DNA of 64,000 nt from Brevundimonas halotolerans (GTDB lineage: Bacteria; Pseudomonadota; Alphaproteobacteria; Caulobacterales; Caulobacteraceae): positions 1 to 64,000 of the forward strand of contig NZ_QTTA01000021.1 in assembly GCF_003730275.1 (NCBI RefSeq), written 5' to 3'. The position numbers were made by a program, and so were the translations under genes. Shown here in pieces: positions 49,911 through 58,362 of the stretch. How positions within the stretch are numbered: position 1 is the stretch's first letter; each line of letters opens with the position of its first letter. The notes beneath the pieces were generated by a model. The model saw only the letters and a program-made list of their open reading frames with translations. It was not told the origin of the DNA and made no database searches.

Positions 49911-51136
49911 TGTACTTGGGCTTCCTGGGCGACGGGCGCTGGCGCCGGGGCGGGGTGCGGTGCCGGAGCGGCGCCTGGCAGGTGGAACTCGAAGCGCGTT
50001 ACGAACTCGCGAAGTATACGGCGAAACAGTTCCTTGTTGTCCTCGCCCATCTCCGTGGGTTCATGGATGGCGTAGGCGCCGTGGCTGAGGAGATTTAGCG
50101 CACGGTTGAACAGTGCCCGATCTTCGTCGTTGTCCAGTGCCCTCAGGCAAAAGGAGATGCTCGGGTGTCCGAAAAAGGACGCTGTCTTCTCCATAACGCT
50201 GCGCAGGGCATTGAAGTGGAAGGTGTAGAGCTTTCCCTTCTTCGGATCGGCCGCGCGCTGCAATTCGGCGAGCGTCGCCACATGATGAAAGAAGGGCGTA
50301 TCTTCTGTCGCCTGAAGCGTGTAGGTGCCGTCGCCGCTTGGGCGGTGCAGGAAATAGCGCCGATGGTCGACCGACGGTAAGTCATCAGTCTTTCTGCCGA
50401 CTTCGTTGCACATGACGTTGAAGAACAGCGCGTGATGGGACGAGAAGATCACCTTTATGGGGGCCGGCTCACCGTCGGCATTTTTTCGCGTTGCCGCCCG
50501 GCGGAGGAGCTTGGCGAGATCGCAGGCGACGGAGATCGCGTTGTTGTCATCCAGCGACGAGATCGGGTCGTCGATATAGAGGTATTTCCTGCCCTGATAG
50601 GATTGATTGCCATCCAGCATGCGTTCGCAGATCGCCATGAACACGCACCAGATAAAGATGTTCTGCTCGCCGCGCGACACCTTGATGTTGGTCTCCGCGC
50701 CTTTGCTGAAGCTCACATAGTCCGGCTTGGAAACGGTTTCCTTCCCTTGCCGGACCTCCTTGTAGGCGAAGTCGAAATCGAAATCGGCGTAGCGCGAAAG
50801 ATATTGGGCGATCGTCTGGTCGAGCGCGAGTTCCGTCATCGCGTTGAAGAAGGACGACTTCTCGTTCAATTGCAGGCGGCGCACGCTGTCGCCTTCAAGG
50901 TCATTTTCCCAGACGAACAGATCCTCGGTGAAGGCGTTGAAATAAAGCGTGTCCGGCGTTCCGGTCGGGTTCCTCTTGTTCTTGCGTTTCCCCGCGTCTT
51001 TGAACTCCATCGACAAGCGGGTCTTACCCGTGCGGTTGTAAGCGTATATCAATAGCAGAGAGGCTGGTCCTGTGGGATTGTTCAGATCGTCACGAAGCCG
51101 GGCCACCAGGCTTTTCAGGTTTTTGTAGGTGCTCAT
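49907..51136 (-). CDS. prrC: PrrC-type anticodon nuclease embedded in the hsd operon
   Basis: 409 aa. ABC-type ATPase: Walker A YAYNRTGKT (31-39), FNAFTEDLFVWENDL, signature-like SRGEQ (154-158), Walker B/D-loop YLYIDDPISSLDD (185-197). The C-terminal nuclease region retains the catalytic triad known from E. coli PrrC as Arg312, Glu316 (LRSVMEKTASFFGH) and His352 (SHGAYA). PrrC cleaves tRNA-Lys in the anticodon loop when the type I enzyme it rides on is disabled by a phage. The Pro/Ala tail (~389-409) is extra. Overlaps hsdS (upstream) and hsdM (downstream) by 4 bp each. Confidence 0.92.
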   Translation of the reverse strand: MSTYKNLKSLVARLRDDLNNPTGPASLLLIYAYNRTGKTRLSMEFKDAGKRKNKRNPTGTPDTLYFNAFTEDLFVWENDLEGDSVRRLQLNEKSSFFNAMTELALDQTIAQYLSRYADFDFDFAYKEVRQGKETVSKPDYVSFSKGAETNIKVSRGEQNIFIWCVFMAICERMLDGNQSYQGRKYLYIDDPISSLDDNNAISVACDLAKLLRRAATRKNADGEPAPIKVIFSSHHALFFNVMCNEVGRKTDDLPSVDHRRYFLHRPSGDGTYTLQATEDTPFFHHVATLAELQRAADPKKGKLYTFHFNALRSVMEKTASFFGHPSISFCLRALDNDEDRALFNRALNLLSHGAYAIHEPTEMGEDNKELFRRILREFVTRFEFHLPGAAPAPHPAPAPAPVAQEAQVQ

Positions 51137-52425
51137 GCGCCAACCTCCCCAACTTGGGGGAAAAGCTGCTGCATCAGGCCCTTCTTGTGAGTCTTGAGCG
51201 TGTCGAGCTTTCGGGTCTCTGCGGCGATGAGGTCGTCAAGGGAGGTGAGGCAGTCCGCGATGCGCTGTTGTTCCGGCGGCTTTGGAACAAAGAATTTATA
51301 CCGCAGGAACTGCGAGCCATTTATTGAGTTGATGGTAGCCCCAAGATCACCGGCGACCTGCTTCTGATATCTTGAAGTTTGGAAAAGCTGAAAGGCGAAC
51401 TTCGGCGTCTTTGAGCGGAAAACGGTCATGAATGCGCCATGGGTGCAGAGCGGCATTCCTTCTGGAATTAATGCCGTCTTACCGATTAGGGCTGTTGAAC
51501 CATTTCGTACACAAACCAGAATGTCATTCGGTCTAGAGAGGTTCGCTCTCTTTATGTTCGGGTCAACGTAGACACAATCCTTCAGATCGATTTTCCCACC
51601 TTGGATGTTTGACGAACGCAGGACCAAAAGGCCCTCCTCCTGGACGTCATCAGGGCTGTAGGTTAGCCCAGAAACAAGGTCGCCCAGCGAGTTGAGGCGA
51701 ACCTCCTTCCACTCACCCGCCCCCTCAAACTCAGGGAAGCGGAGGCGGGGTTGGGTTTCGCCTTCCTGTGGGAAAAGCTGTTGCATCAAGCCCTTCTTGT
51801 GGGCCCCTAGCGCCTCTACCTTCTGCCGCTGCGCAGCAATCAGTGCGTCCGCCGAGTCCAGACAGTTGGCGATCTTTTGTTGCTCGGCTTCGTCTGGCCG
51901 CCACGCGTTTGTCGACAAGAACTGAGTGACGGAGATATTGAACCGGCCAGCTCGTGCACCCTCGTTGACCAGCCCTCCCAGCGCTGGATCATGGCTTCCA
52001 GACTCGAAGTACCACTCCCAAAAGGCAGGGTTCTCGCTCGGCTGGAACCGGAAGCACTTATAGATCGGCGAGACAACCCCACCCGAATAGTTCGAAAGCC
52101 GTTTGATCGTGCCGAAACTTGATGCTTTCGTTGTACGGTCGTTGTAGACAAAGTCGTCTTTTCGAATCTTCAGATAGCGGTCGGTCCTGTCACCAGCGAT
52201 CTTCTTTCCAAAATAGTCGCTTTGCAGTACAAGGCCGCGCTCCCCCGAAAGACTCAGAACGTTGTCGGCATCTCCGGTTGTCGCCCTGTCAGTTACTGGC
52301 CTGGCCAGCTTCTGTAGCGAAATCTCCTTCCAACCATCCGCTGTCCGAAACTCCGGAAACCGCAGCCTTGGCACCAGCGTAGCCCCATCGATCGGCTCGG
52401 CAGATGATTTCCCCTTACTGATCAT
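51133..52425 (-). CDS. hsdS: Type I restriction specificity subunit HsdS
   Basis: 430 aa. Two target-recognition domains (~20-180 and ~227-385) each followed by a coiled-coil spacer (EQQKIANCLDSADALIAAQ; EQQRIADCLTSLDDLIAAE) and the same motif HKKGLMQQLFPQ at 209-220 and 413-424. The repeated block is a known place for domain swapping. The start overlaps hsdR by 11 bp. Confidence 0.94.
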   Translation of the reverse strand: MISKGKSSAEPIDGATLVPRLRFPEFRTADGWKEISLQKLARPVTDRATTGDADNVLSLSGERGLVLQSDYFGKKIAGDRTDRYLKIRKDDFVYNDRTTKASSFGTIKRLSNYSGGVVSPIYKCFRFQPSENPAFWEWYFESGSHDPALGGLVNEGARAGRFNISVTQFLSTNAWRPDEAEQQKIANCLDSADALIAAQRQKVEALGAHKKGLMQQLFPQEGETQPRLRFPEFEGAGEWKEVRLNSLGDLVSGLTYSPDDVQEEGLLVLRSSNIQGGKIDLKDCVYVDPNIKRANLSRPNDILVCVRNGSTALIGKTALIPEGMPLCTHGAFMTVFRSKTPKFAFQLFQTSRYQKQVAGDLGATINSINGSQFLRYKFFVPKPPEQQRIADCLTSLDDLIAAETRKLDTLKTHKKGLMQQLFPQVGEVGA

Positions 52426-55400
52426 AAGCGCTCAGCCCTGAAACCTCGCGCCCAGCCGCCCGCTTCAGCAGCAGCGGCATCAGGTCGGCCATCAAGTCCA
52501 GTTCCTTCACCCGCCGCGTCTTCCAGTTCAGGCCGAGAGGTTCCATCAGGTCGGTGAGCGCCTCACCGTCAAAGATCATGCGTTGCAGGATGGTATCGAC
52601 AAAGCCTTGCAGCGCCTCGGTGGCCAGCCCGTGCTTGCCAGCGATGCCTGCCAGCTCCGCCGCATTCTTCTCCGTTTTGAAGCGACTGTAGCCTTCGCGG
52701 ATGGCCTTTTCGCTCAAGCCCTCGCCCGCCTTCAGGGTGTTGATATAGGCCGCGATATCCTCGCGCTCGTCCATGAACTTGGCATCGGACTGGATCAGGC
52801 CGATCAGCTCTGCGCTGCTCATCTTCTGCTTGCCGGGCGCGCTTTCCGAATAGCGGGCGATCAGACCCATGATGTAGTCATAGTCGATGACAGCCGAGGC
52901 GAAGAGAACGAACTCGAAGTCCAGTTGGTCGGCGTCTTGGCTTGGCTTGCCATCGCCCTGATCTTGGCGGTTGCCCTGCTGCGCGCGGAGGCGCTGGGCG
53001 GTTTCGAGGTATGCGCCACGGAAGCCCAGAAGGTTGTCGCGGGGCAGAACCTGTTCGATGGCGTTGCGGTTTTCGTCGGTCAGGTCGGTATACTGATCGA
53101 GTTGGGTCTTTAGGCGCTGAACCTCTTTGAAATGCTCGATGAACGCTGCGCGAGCTGCGTCGCCCTTGAGGTTCGGCACCGCTTCGGGGGCACAATCGAG
53201 ACCTTGCGACTCCATGAAGGCGTCGAGCTTTTGGACGGCAGCTTCCAGCTTATGGATGACCACCGGGGCCTTATCGACCAGCCAGATTTCGCGCGCCTTT
53301 TCGCCGGCGGCCTCCCCTGAAAAAAGGGCAATGGCAGCATCCACTGCGCCCTGCTGCTGGCGAAAATCAAGGATGTTGCCATAGGGCTTGGTCGCGTTCA
53401 GCACGCGGTTCGTGCGCGAGAAGGCCTGGATCAGCCCGTGATGCTTCAGGTTCTTGTCGACGTAGAGGGTGTTCAGAAATTTTGAGTCAAAGCCCGTCAG
53501 TAACATGTCCACCACGATCGTGATGTCGATCTTGTGGTGCGGTTGGTTGGGGTAGGCCTTCTTGAGATCGGCATCCGGCCATTGCTGATCTTTGATGCGC
53601 TTCTGCACGTCCTGATAATAGAGATCGAATTCACCGATCTTGTGATTGGTGCCGTACTGGGCGTTGTAGTCGGCGAGGATGGCCTTCAGCGCTTCCTTCT
53701 TTTTTTCAGGCTCGACTGCGTTGTCTTCCTTCTCCTGCGGCAGGTCTTCCTGGATCTGCTTCACATCAGGATCGCCGTCAGCCGGCGGGGAGAAGACGCA
53801 GGCGATGTTCAGCGGCCGGAAGCCGGGATCAGCGGCTAGTTTCTCGGCCTGCATGGCCTTGAAGAGGGCGTGATATTCGATGGCGTCATTGATCGACGAC
53901 GTGGCGAGCAAGGCATTAAACCGGCGCTGCCCGGTGGCCGCGTCGTGCTTGGCGAGAATCGCCTCGATCACCGCCCGCTTGGCCAGCGGTTCGCCCGGCT
54001 TGGGCACGGTCTTGCCCTGCGGCTTGTAATAGTCGACGTGGAACCGCAGGACGTTGCCGTCTTCGATCGCATGCGTGATCGTGTAGGTGTGAAGACGCTG
54101 TTGGAAGAGGTCTTCCGTCGTCTTCATGCTGGCCTGCGTGTCCTCGATTTTCTGCTGGGCAGCGTTCTGATCGAAGATGGGGGTTCCCGTGAAGCCGAAA
54201 AGCTGGGCACGCGGGAAGAATTCCTTAATGGCCTTGTGGTTCTCGCCGAACTGCGAGCGGTGGCATTCGTCGAAGATGAAGGCAATGCGCTTGTCGCGAA
54301 GGGGTTCGAGCTGTTCCTTGAAGCTCTTCTTGCCGTCCTTCTTCTGCTGCTTGTTACGCTTGCTATTTTCGTCCAGCGCCAAGCCCAGCTTCTGGATCGT
54401 GCAGACGATGACCTTATCGGCGTAGTTATGCGAGAGGAGGCGGCGAACGAGGGAGGCGGTGTTGGTGTTCTCCTCGACGCAGCCCTCCTGAAACTTGTTG
54501 AACTCTTCACGCGTCTGCCGGTCGAGGTCCTTGCGGTCCACCACGAAAAGACATTTCTCGATGTCGGGATTGTCCTTCAGGAGCGTAGACGCCTTGAAGG
54601 AGGTGAGCGTCTTCCCGCTTCCCGTAGTGTGCCAGATGTAGCCGTTGCCGCAGTCTTGGGCGATCGAATCGATGATCGCCTTCACCGCGTACACTTGATA
54701 GGGGCGCATCATCAGGAGCTTTTGCTCGCTAGCGACCAGAACCATATAGCGGCTGATTGTCTGGCCGAGATTGCACTTCCCAAGGAAAGTCTCGGCGAAG
54801 CCGTCGAGATGAACGACCTTCTTGTTGTCTATATCCGCAAACTCATAGACCGGCAGGAAGCGCTCTTCGGCATTGAACGCGAAATGGCGCGCATTGTTGT
54901 TTGCGAAGTAGAACGTCCGATCGCGGTTGCTCACAATGAACAACTGCAGAAAACACAAGATTGTCTTGGAATAGCCGTTTCCGGGATCATTCTTGTACTC
55001 GACGATCTGCTCCATGGCACGTCGAGGGCTTATGCCGAGGGTTTTCAGTTCGACCTGAACGACCGGCACCCCGTTGATCAGGAGAATGACGTCGTAGCGA
55101 TGGTGGCTGTTGTCCGTGTTGATGCGGAGCTGGTTGACCACCTCGAAGGAATTTTTGCACCAGTCCCTGATGTTGACGAGCGTATAGTTCAGCGGCGTTC
55201 CATCATCTCGGACGAAACTATTGCGCTCGCGCAGCGTCCGGGCGGCGGTGTAGACATCCGGCGTTACAATCTCGTCCAGCAGGCGCTGGAACTCGCTGTC
55301 GGTCAGGGTGACACAGTTCAGCGCTTCAAACTTTTCTCTGAAGTTCGCCTCAAGCGCGTATCGATCGCGGATGTCCGCTCGGAGCTCATATTTCAGGTCG

Positions 55401-55456
55401 CGCAGCTTCGAAAGAAGCATGTCTTCGAGCTGTCGCTCCGTCGTGATCATCGCCAT
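52415..55456 (-). CDS. hsdR: Type I restriction endonuclease/translocase HsdR
   Basis: 1013 aa. N-terminal PD-(D/E)xK nuclease (Asp122, Glu136-x-Lys138 in YDVILLINGVPVVQVELKT), helicase Walker A TGSGKT (278-283), Walker B DECHRS, and later motifs (DMLLTGFDS, QAFSRTNR). First gene of the hsd operon. Overlaps hsdS by 11 bp. A possible second ATG two codons on. Confidence 0.95.
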   Translation of the reverse strand: MAMITTERQLEDMLLSKLRDLKYELRADIRDRYALEANFREKFEALNCVTLTDSEFQRLLDEIVTPDVYTAARTLRERNSFVRDDGTPLNYTLVNIRDWCKNSFEVVNQLRINTDNSHHRYDVILLINGVPVVQVELKTLGISPRRAMEQIVEYKNDPGNGYSKTILCFLQLFIVSNRDRTFYFANNNARHFAFNAEERFLPVYEFADIDNKKVVHLDGFAETFLGKCNLGQTISRYMVLVASEQKLLMMRPYQVYAVKAIIDSIAQDCGNGYIWHTTGSGKTLTSFKASTLLKDNPDIEKCLFVVDRKDLDRQTREEFNKFQEGCVEENTNTASLVRRLLSHNYADKVIVCTIQKLGLALDENSKRNKQQKKDGKKSFKEQLEPLRDKRIAFIFDECHRSQFGENHKAIKEFFPRAQLFGFTGTPIFDQNAAQQKIEDTQASMKTTEDLFQQRLHTYTITHAIEDGNVLRFHVDYYKPQGKTVPKPGEPLAKRAVIEAILAKHDAATGQRRFNALLATSSINDAIEYHALFKAMQAEKLAADPGFRPLNIACVFSPPADGDPDVKQIQEDLPQEKEDNAVEPEKKKEALKAILADYNAQYGTNHKIGEFDLYYQDVQKRIKDQQWPDADLKKAYPNQPHHKIDITIVVDMLLTGFDSKFLNTLYVDKNLKHHGLIQAFSRTNRVLNATKPYGNILDFRQQQGAVDAAIALFSGEAAGEKAREIWLVDKAPVVIHKLEAAVQKLDAFMESQGLDCAPEAVPNLKGDAARAAFIEHFKEVQRLKTQLDQYTDLTDENRNAIEQVLPRDNLLGFRGAYLETAQRLRAQQGNRQDQGDGKPSQDADQLDFEFVLFASAVIDYDYIMGLIARYSESAPGKQKMSSAELIGLIQSDAKFMDEREDIAAYINTLKAGEGLSEKAIREGYSRFKTEKNAAELAGIAGKHGLATEALQGFVDTILQRMIFDGEALTDLMEPLGLNWKTRRVKELDLMADLMPLLLKRAAGREVSGLSAYDQ

Positions 55457-55586
55457 CTAGTGGGCTCAATTTCCTAAGCGGGGGCATACCCTGACTAGCT
55501 GACGCCCGCGCCTAACGCGAGCCCTAGCGAGGTATTTGAGCCTGCAGGAATGCTCCCCCCATCGGTGTCGCCGCCAGGGGAGAGCG

Positions 55587-55829
55587 TCAACAGCGGAGAT
55601 CGATAAACTTCTGCAGCAGCTTCGCCGGATCGTGACCGAGCGCCTCGGCGACTAGGCAAAACTCGATCACGTCCAGGCGGCGCTCGCCTCGCTCCACCTT
55701 GGAAACGAAGCTCTGAGGCCGTCCCAGTCGCGCCGCCAGCTCGACCTGAGTGAGCCCGGCAGCCTTCCGCGCTGAGGCGATGAAGCCGATGAACTCCTGA
55801 TGCCGTTGCGTGAAGATCGATGACGGCAA
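55587..55829 (-). CDS. XRE-family helix-turn-helix regulator
   Basis: 80 aa. HTH GLTQVELAARLGRPQSFVSKVERGER (~25-50) then DVIEFCLVAEALGHDPAKLLQ. It sits 130 bp upstream of hsdR on the same strand. Likely the controller of the hsd operon (C-protein-like in position, though C proteins are typically associated with type II systems). A palindrome GGGATATCCC lies 45 bp upstream of its start. Confidence 0.85.
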   Translation of the reverse strand: MPSSIFTQRHQEFIGFIASARKAAGLTQVELAARLGRPQSFVSKVERGERRLDVIEFCLVAEALGHDPAKLLQKFIDLRC

Positions 55830-55863
55830 CGCGCGCCCCTGACAGGTGAGGCGCTTTCGCTAA

Positions 55864-55883
55864 ATCCCAATCCGGGATATCCC
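55864..55883. promoter_or_regulatory. Candidate operator for the XRE regulator
   Basis: ATCCC-N5-GGGAT followed directly by ATCCC, giving a perfect GGGATATCCC palindrome (55874-55883) and an overlapping inverted repeat. It lies between the XRE gene (start 55829) and the divergent lipoprotein gene at 56034. Confidence 0.5.
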
Positions 55884-56033
55884 AGAACCGGTTATTTTGT
55901 TGGAGGGGCGCGGGCCTGCCGAACCTGCGCTTTTGGCCCGCATCGCGGCCAAGACAGCACCTGCGCAAACACCGGTATCTTATATGATGTGACCAAGGTG
56001 GCGCATCTGAACGCACAGATGAAAGTAGACCAC

Positions 56034-56474
56034 ATGAACAAGACCAAGATCCGACTGGGGCTGGTTGTTGCAGCCTTGGCGTTCAGCGGGTGCGCTTCCG
56101 CGCCAGCAATGACGCCGGGTTCCTATGTCAGCCGAAGCGAGCCTGTGTTCCTGATCTCTGAAACCGAAGCCGACCAAATCTTGGTCGACGCCATGAATGC
56201 CGAGTTCGGCACGAGCCCGATCGTGCGCGTCGAGTACCCCCACAAGGGGTATCAGGCCACGATCAAGTTCCTGTTCGACAGCCACCAGATCGTCGCCACC
56301 ATGGTTCCTTCAACGGGACTTAGAGCCGACGGATCAGCGGAGGCTGGGTACTACTTCAACGTCACGCACAGCGGGACCATGCCGCTGTCAGGTATCGCCC
56401 GCTCCAATCGCCTGCGAAAACGGCTGTCTGACGCAGCCACAAGCCTGTCGCCAAGCGTCCCGGCGGCTAGGTAG
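56034..56474 (+). CDS. Small lipoprotein of the island
   Basis: 146 aa. Lipoprotein signal NKTKIRLGLVVAALAFSGC, then a globular domain with EADQILVDAMNAEFG and SGIARSNRLRKRL. No family recognised. The ATG at 56034 gives a clean lipobox; upstream in-frame starts exist at 55989 (GTG) and 56019. Cargo of unknown role, divergent from the XRE gene. Confidence 0.7.
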   Translation: MNKTKIRLGLVVAALAFSGCASAPAMTPGSYVSRSEPVFLISETEADQILVDAMNAEFGTSPIVRVEYPHKGYQATIKFLFDSHQIVATMVPSTGLRADGSAEAGYYFNVTHSGTMPLSGIARSNRLRKRLSDAATSLSPSVPAAR

Positions 56475-56579
56475 GCGAGCAGGTCGGCGTTTGTCCGGGG
56501 GCGAAAGTCCTTGTTGCTCATCGACCTTCAGGCCGTTCACTAGGCCAGCCTGACATTCCCCCAGACCCCTGCTCATCGA

Positions 56580-56609
56580 CCCCCGTGGCATCCCGCTGCG
56601 GGGGTTTTT
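56580..56609 (+). terminator. Terminator/attenuator-like hairpin 1
   Basis: CCCCCG (56580-56585) pairs with CGGGGG (56599-56604), then TTTTT (56605-56609). It is 23 bp before the ATG at 56632, so it either ends the lipoprotein transcript or attenuates the next gene. Confidence 0.72.
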
Positions 56610-56631
56610 CTTTGCCTTGAAAGGCCCCTCC

Positions 56632-57030
56632 ATGCTCTCACTCACCGACCGTGACGCTGTCACACACGCCCTCACAGACCCGACCTTAGACCCCACCCTG
56701 CGCGCCCTAATCGGCCTTCGCGTCTGGCAGGTAGACACCGACCGCCGGCGTCCCCTTGGCGAAACCCTCCAGATCGTCGTCGTCCAACCCGGCGACACTT
56801 CCGAGGTCATCCACGAGGCGGTGGGCATCCCGATCACATGGGAGCAAGCCGATCAGCCGGGCTTCGAGTGGATGAACGACCACGGCTCATGGTTCGAGCT
56901 GGCCTACGTCCTCACTGACGACTTCGGGATGCTGGTGTTCGTGGCTGACCATTCCGAGACCAACCCCACCCTGCGCTTCAACTGCCTCGGCTTCGCAAAC
57001 CGTCCGGACCTCACGGAGAGCAAGGCTTGA
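56632..57030 (+). CDS. Island protein of unknown function (duplicate 1)
   Basis: 132 aa, no signal peptide or membrane segment. LSLTDRDAVTHALTDPTLDPTLRALIG..., VVQPGDTSEVIHEAVGIPIT, and DHGSWFELAYV align with the next gene. The ATG at 56632 has AAAGG ~7 nt upstream. No known family recognised. Confidence 0.68.
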   Translation: MLSLTDRDAVTHALTDPTLDPTLRALIGLRVWQVDTDRRRPLGETLQIVVVQPGDTSEVIHEAVGIPITWEQADQPGFEWMNDHGSWFELAYVLTDDFGMLVFVADHSETNPTLRFNCLGFANRPDLTESKA

Positions 57031-57080
57031 TCTAGGCCTGCCCACCTCCGCCTGACGACCAACCAACCAATCCGCACCGA

Positions 57081-57111
57081 GCCTCCACGACACCGTCGCG
57101 GGGGCTTTCTT
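57081..57111 (+). terminator. Terminator/attenuator-like hairpin 2
   Basis: GCCTCC-A-CGAC / GTCG-C-GGGGGC (57081-57105; one wobble, one mismatch), ACC loop, then TTTCTT. Again just before the next gene (start 57134), repeating the layout of hairpin 1. Confidence 0.68.
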
Positions 57112-57133
57112 CATGCCCGAAAGGAGTCTGCCT

Positions 57134-57496
57134 ATGCTTACCCTGACTGACCGAGCCTCTGTGACCAGCGCGCTCACGAACCCTGACTTAGACCCCGACC
57201 TGCGAACTCTCATTGGCGATCGCGCTTCGTCCCTGAGGGAGAACACCAAGCTCTTCGTCGTCCAGGGCGGCGACACACCAGAGGTCATCAACGCAGCCCT
57301 CGGCTTTGCGATCACAGGCGACCAAGCGGAGGAGCCGAACTACAGCTGGATCAAGGATCACGGACGGTGGTTCGAGATCACCTATCTGTGCCGTCGCACC
57401 GTGGTCCTTGTCGAAAATGACCCCGGCACCGAACTGGGGATCCACTACCTGTGTCTGGCTCACTTCTGGCCGGACGACGAGGAGCCCGGTCGGTGA
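57134..57496 (+). CDS. Island protein of unknown function (duplicate 2)
   Basis: 120 aa, clear paralogue of the gene at 56632: LTLTDRASVTSALTNPDLDP, VVQGGDTPEVINAALGFAIT, KDHGRWFEITYL. AAGGAG (57121-57126) is 7 nt from the ATG. Its stop overlaps the next start (GTGA). Confidence 0.7.
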   Translation: MLTLTDRASVTSALTNPDLDPDLRTLIGDRASSLRENTKLFVVQGGDTPEVINAALGFAITGDQAEEPNYSWIKDHGRWFEITYLCRRTVVLVENDPGTELGIHYLCLAHFWPDDEEPGR

Positions 57497-57819
57497 GCAG
57501 GTTCCTCACCTTCGTGATGCTTCTCATAGGTCTGGCGGTGGTCCAGGCGGTGGCGGTCGCCCTCGTGGCGGGTCTGCTGCTTGCGCTGCTTTTCTGCTTC
57601 GCCACCCGACCGCGCGAGGCGCTTCTTTATCTGGGCTCGCTCGCGTTGCTAGGTCTGGCAAGCGCCCGACCTGTCGCCCTCATCGTTGCCTTGGCGGTCA
57701 TCGGCGTGGCCTTGATGCTGGCTAGGGGTCGGGGGAGATGGGGAAGGTCGAGGTTCGCAGGCGCTGGCTGCGCACGCCGCCATCGTACCCCTCGGCTAGA
57801 CGGCGATGTCTCTCGATAG
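57493..57819 (+). CDS. Small membrane protein
   Basis: 108 aa. Two to three hydrophobic segments (TFVMLLIGLAVVQAVAVALV; LLALLFCFATRP; ALIVALAVIGVALML) then a basic tail. GTG start at 57493, overlapping the previous stop, with GGAG 8 nt upstream. Function unknown; probably coupled to the duplicated gene. Confidence 0.6.
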   Translation: MSRFLTFVMLLIGLAVVQAVAVALVAGLLLALLFCFATRPREALLYLGSLALLGLASARPVALIVALAVIGVALMLARGRGRWGRSRFAGAGCARRHRTPRLDGDVSR

Positions 57820-58038
57820 CCGCTTCAACACCTCGGCAAACAGCCGCGCCGGGTCTGCCTCCATCGCCCTCGCGGTAGCGCTTCCAAGTAGAGCCTATCC
57901 CGCCCGTCAACTGGCATGAGTCGGAGGACGGGTGGGTCATCGGCCGGTGGACGTCGGTGTTGGCGAGGCGCGCCCATCGTCGCGCAATTAAGCTCTGGAG
58001 GGCTTGGGCGCGCTCGGAGGAACCCGGAGGTCTTTGAC

Positions 58039-58362
58039 CTAAGTCTTTTTTGGCTCTGCCAGGCCCGCCGAGAGCTTTCGCGCTTCCGCCATGACGTCCA
58101 CCACATTGTCCGCGACCGATACGAACGCCTCTCCCTGTTCGGTCAGCTTCGTCGGAACGCTGTCGTGATATACCAGCACCTTCTGGCTCCACCTTTCGAG
58201 GTTCTGGATATGCTTCGTGACCGCGCTCTGGGTGATCCCCAGCTTCTTGGCGGCCACCGACCGATTTTCCGACCGCGAGACGACGACGAACGTCTCCAGC
58301 CAAGATAGGCGCAAGTCTCCTAACTTTAGCGCGGGGTAACTGCGTTCTAGAGGCTTTCGCAC
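58039..58362 (-). CDS. LysR-type HTH domain, stand-alone
   Basis: 107 aa. LysR-like helix-turn-helix SWLETFVVVSRSENRSVAAKKLG...ITQSAVTKHIQNLERW (~20-58), then a short tail. The ~200-aa effector domain of full LysR proteins is absent. Its start overlaps the upstream 82-aa gene's stop by 16 bp. Possibly a regulator of island excision or of the helicase gene. Confidence 0.75.
   Translation of the reverse strand: MRKPLERSYPALKLGDLRLSWLETFVVVSRSENRSVAAKKLGITQSAVTKHIQNLERWSQKVLVYHDSVPTKLTEQGEAFVSVADNVVDVMAEARKLSAGLAEPKKT

Noticed and set aside
55495-56016. A 173-codon frame over the XRE gene
   Set aside because: It overlaps the XRE gene in another frame and shows no domain, while the XRE frame has a clear HTH.
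56388-57315. Minus-strand frames opposite the duplicated island genes
   Set aside because: Their similarity to each other simply mirrors the duplication on the plus strand; the plus frames have Shine-Dalgarno sites and coupling.
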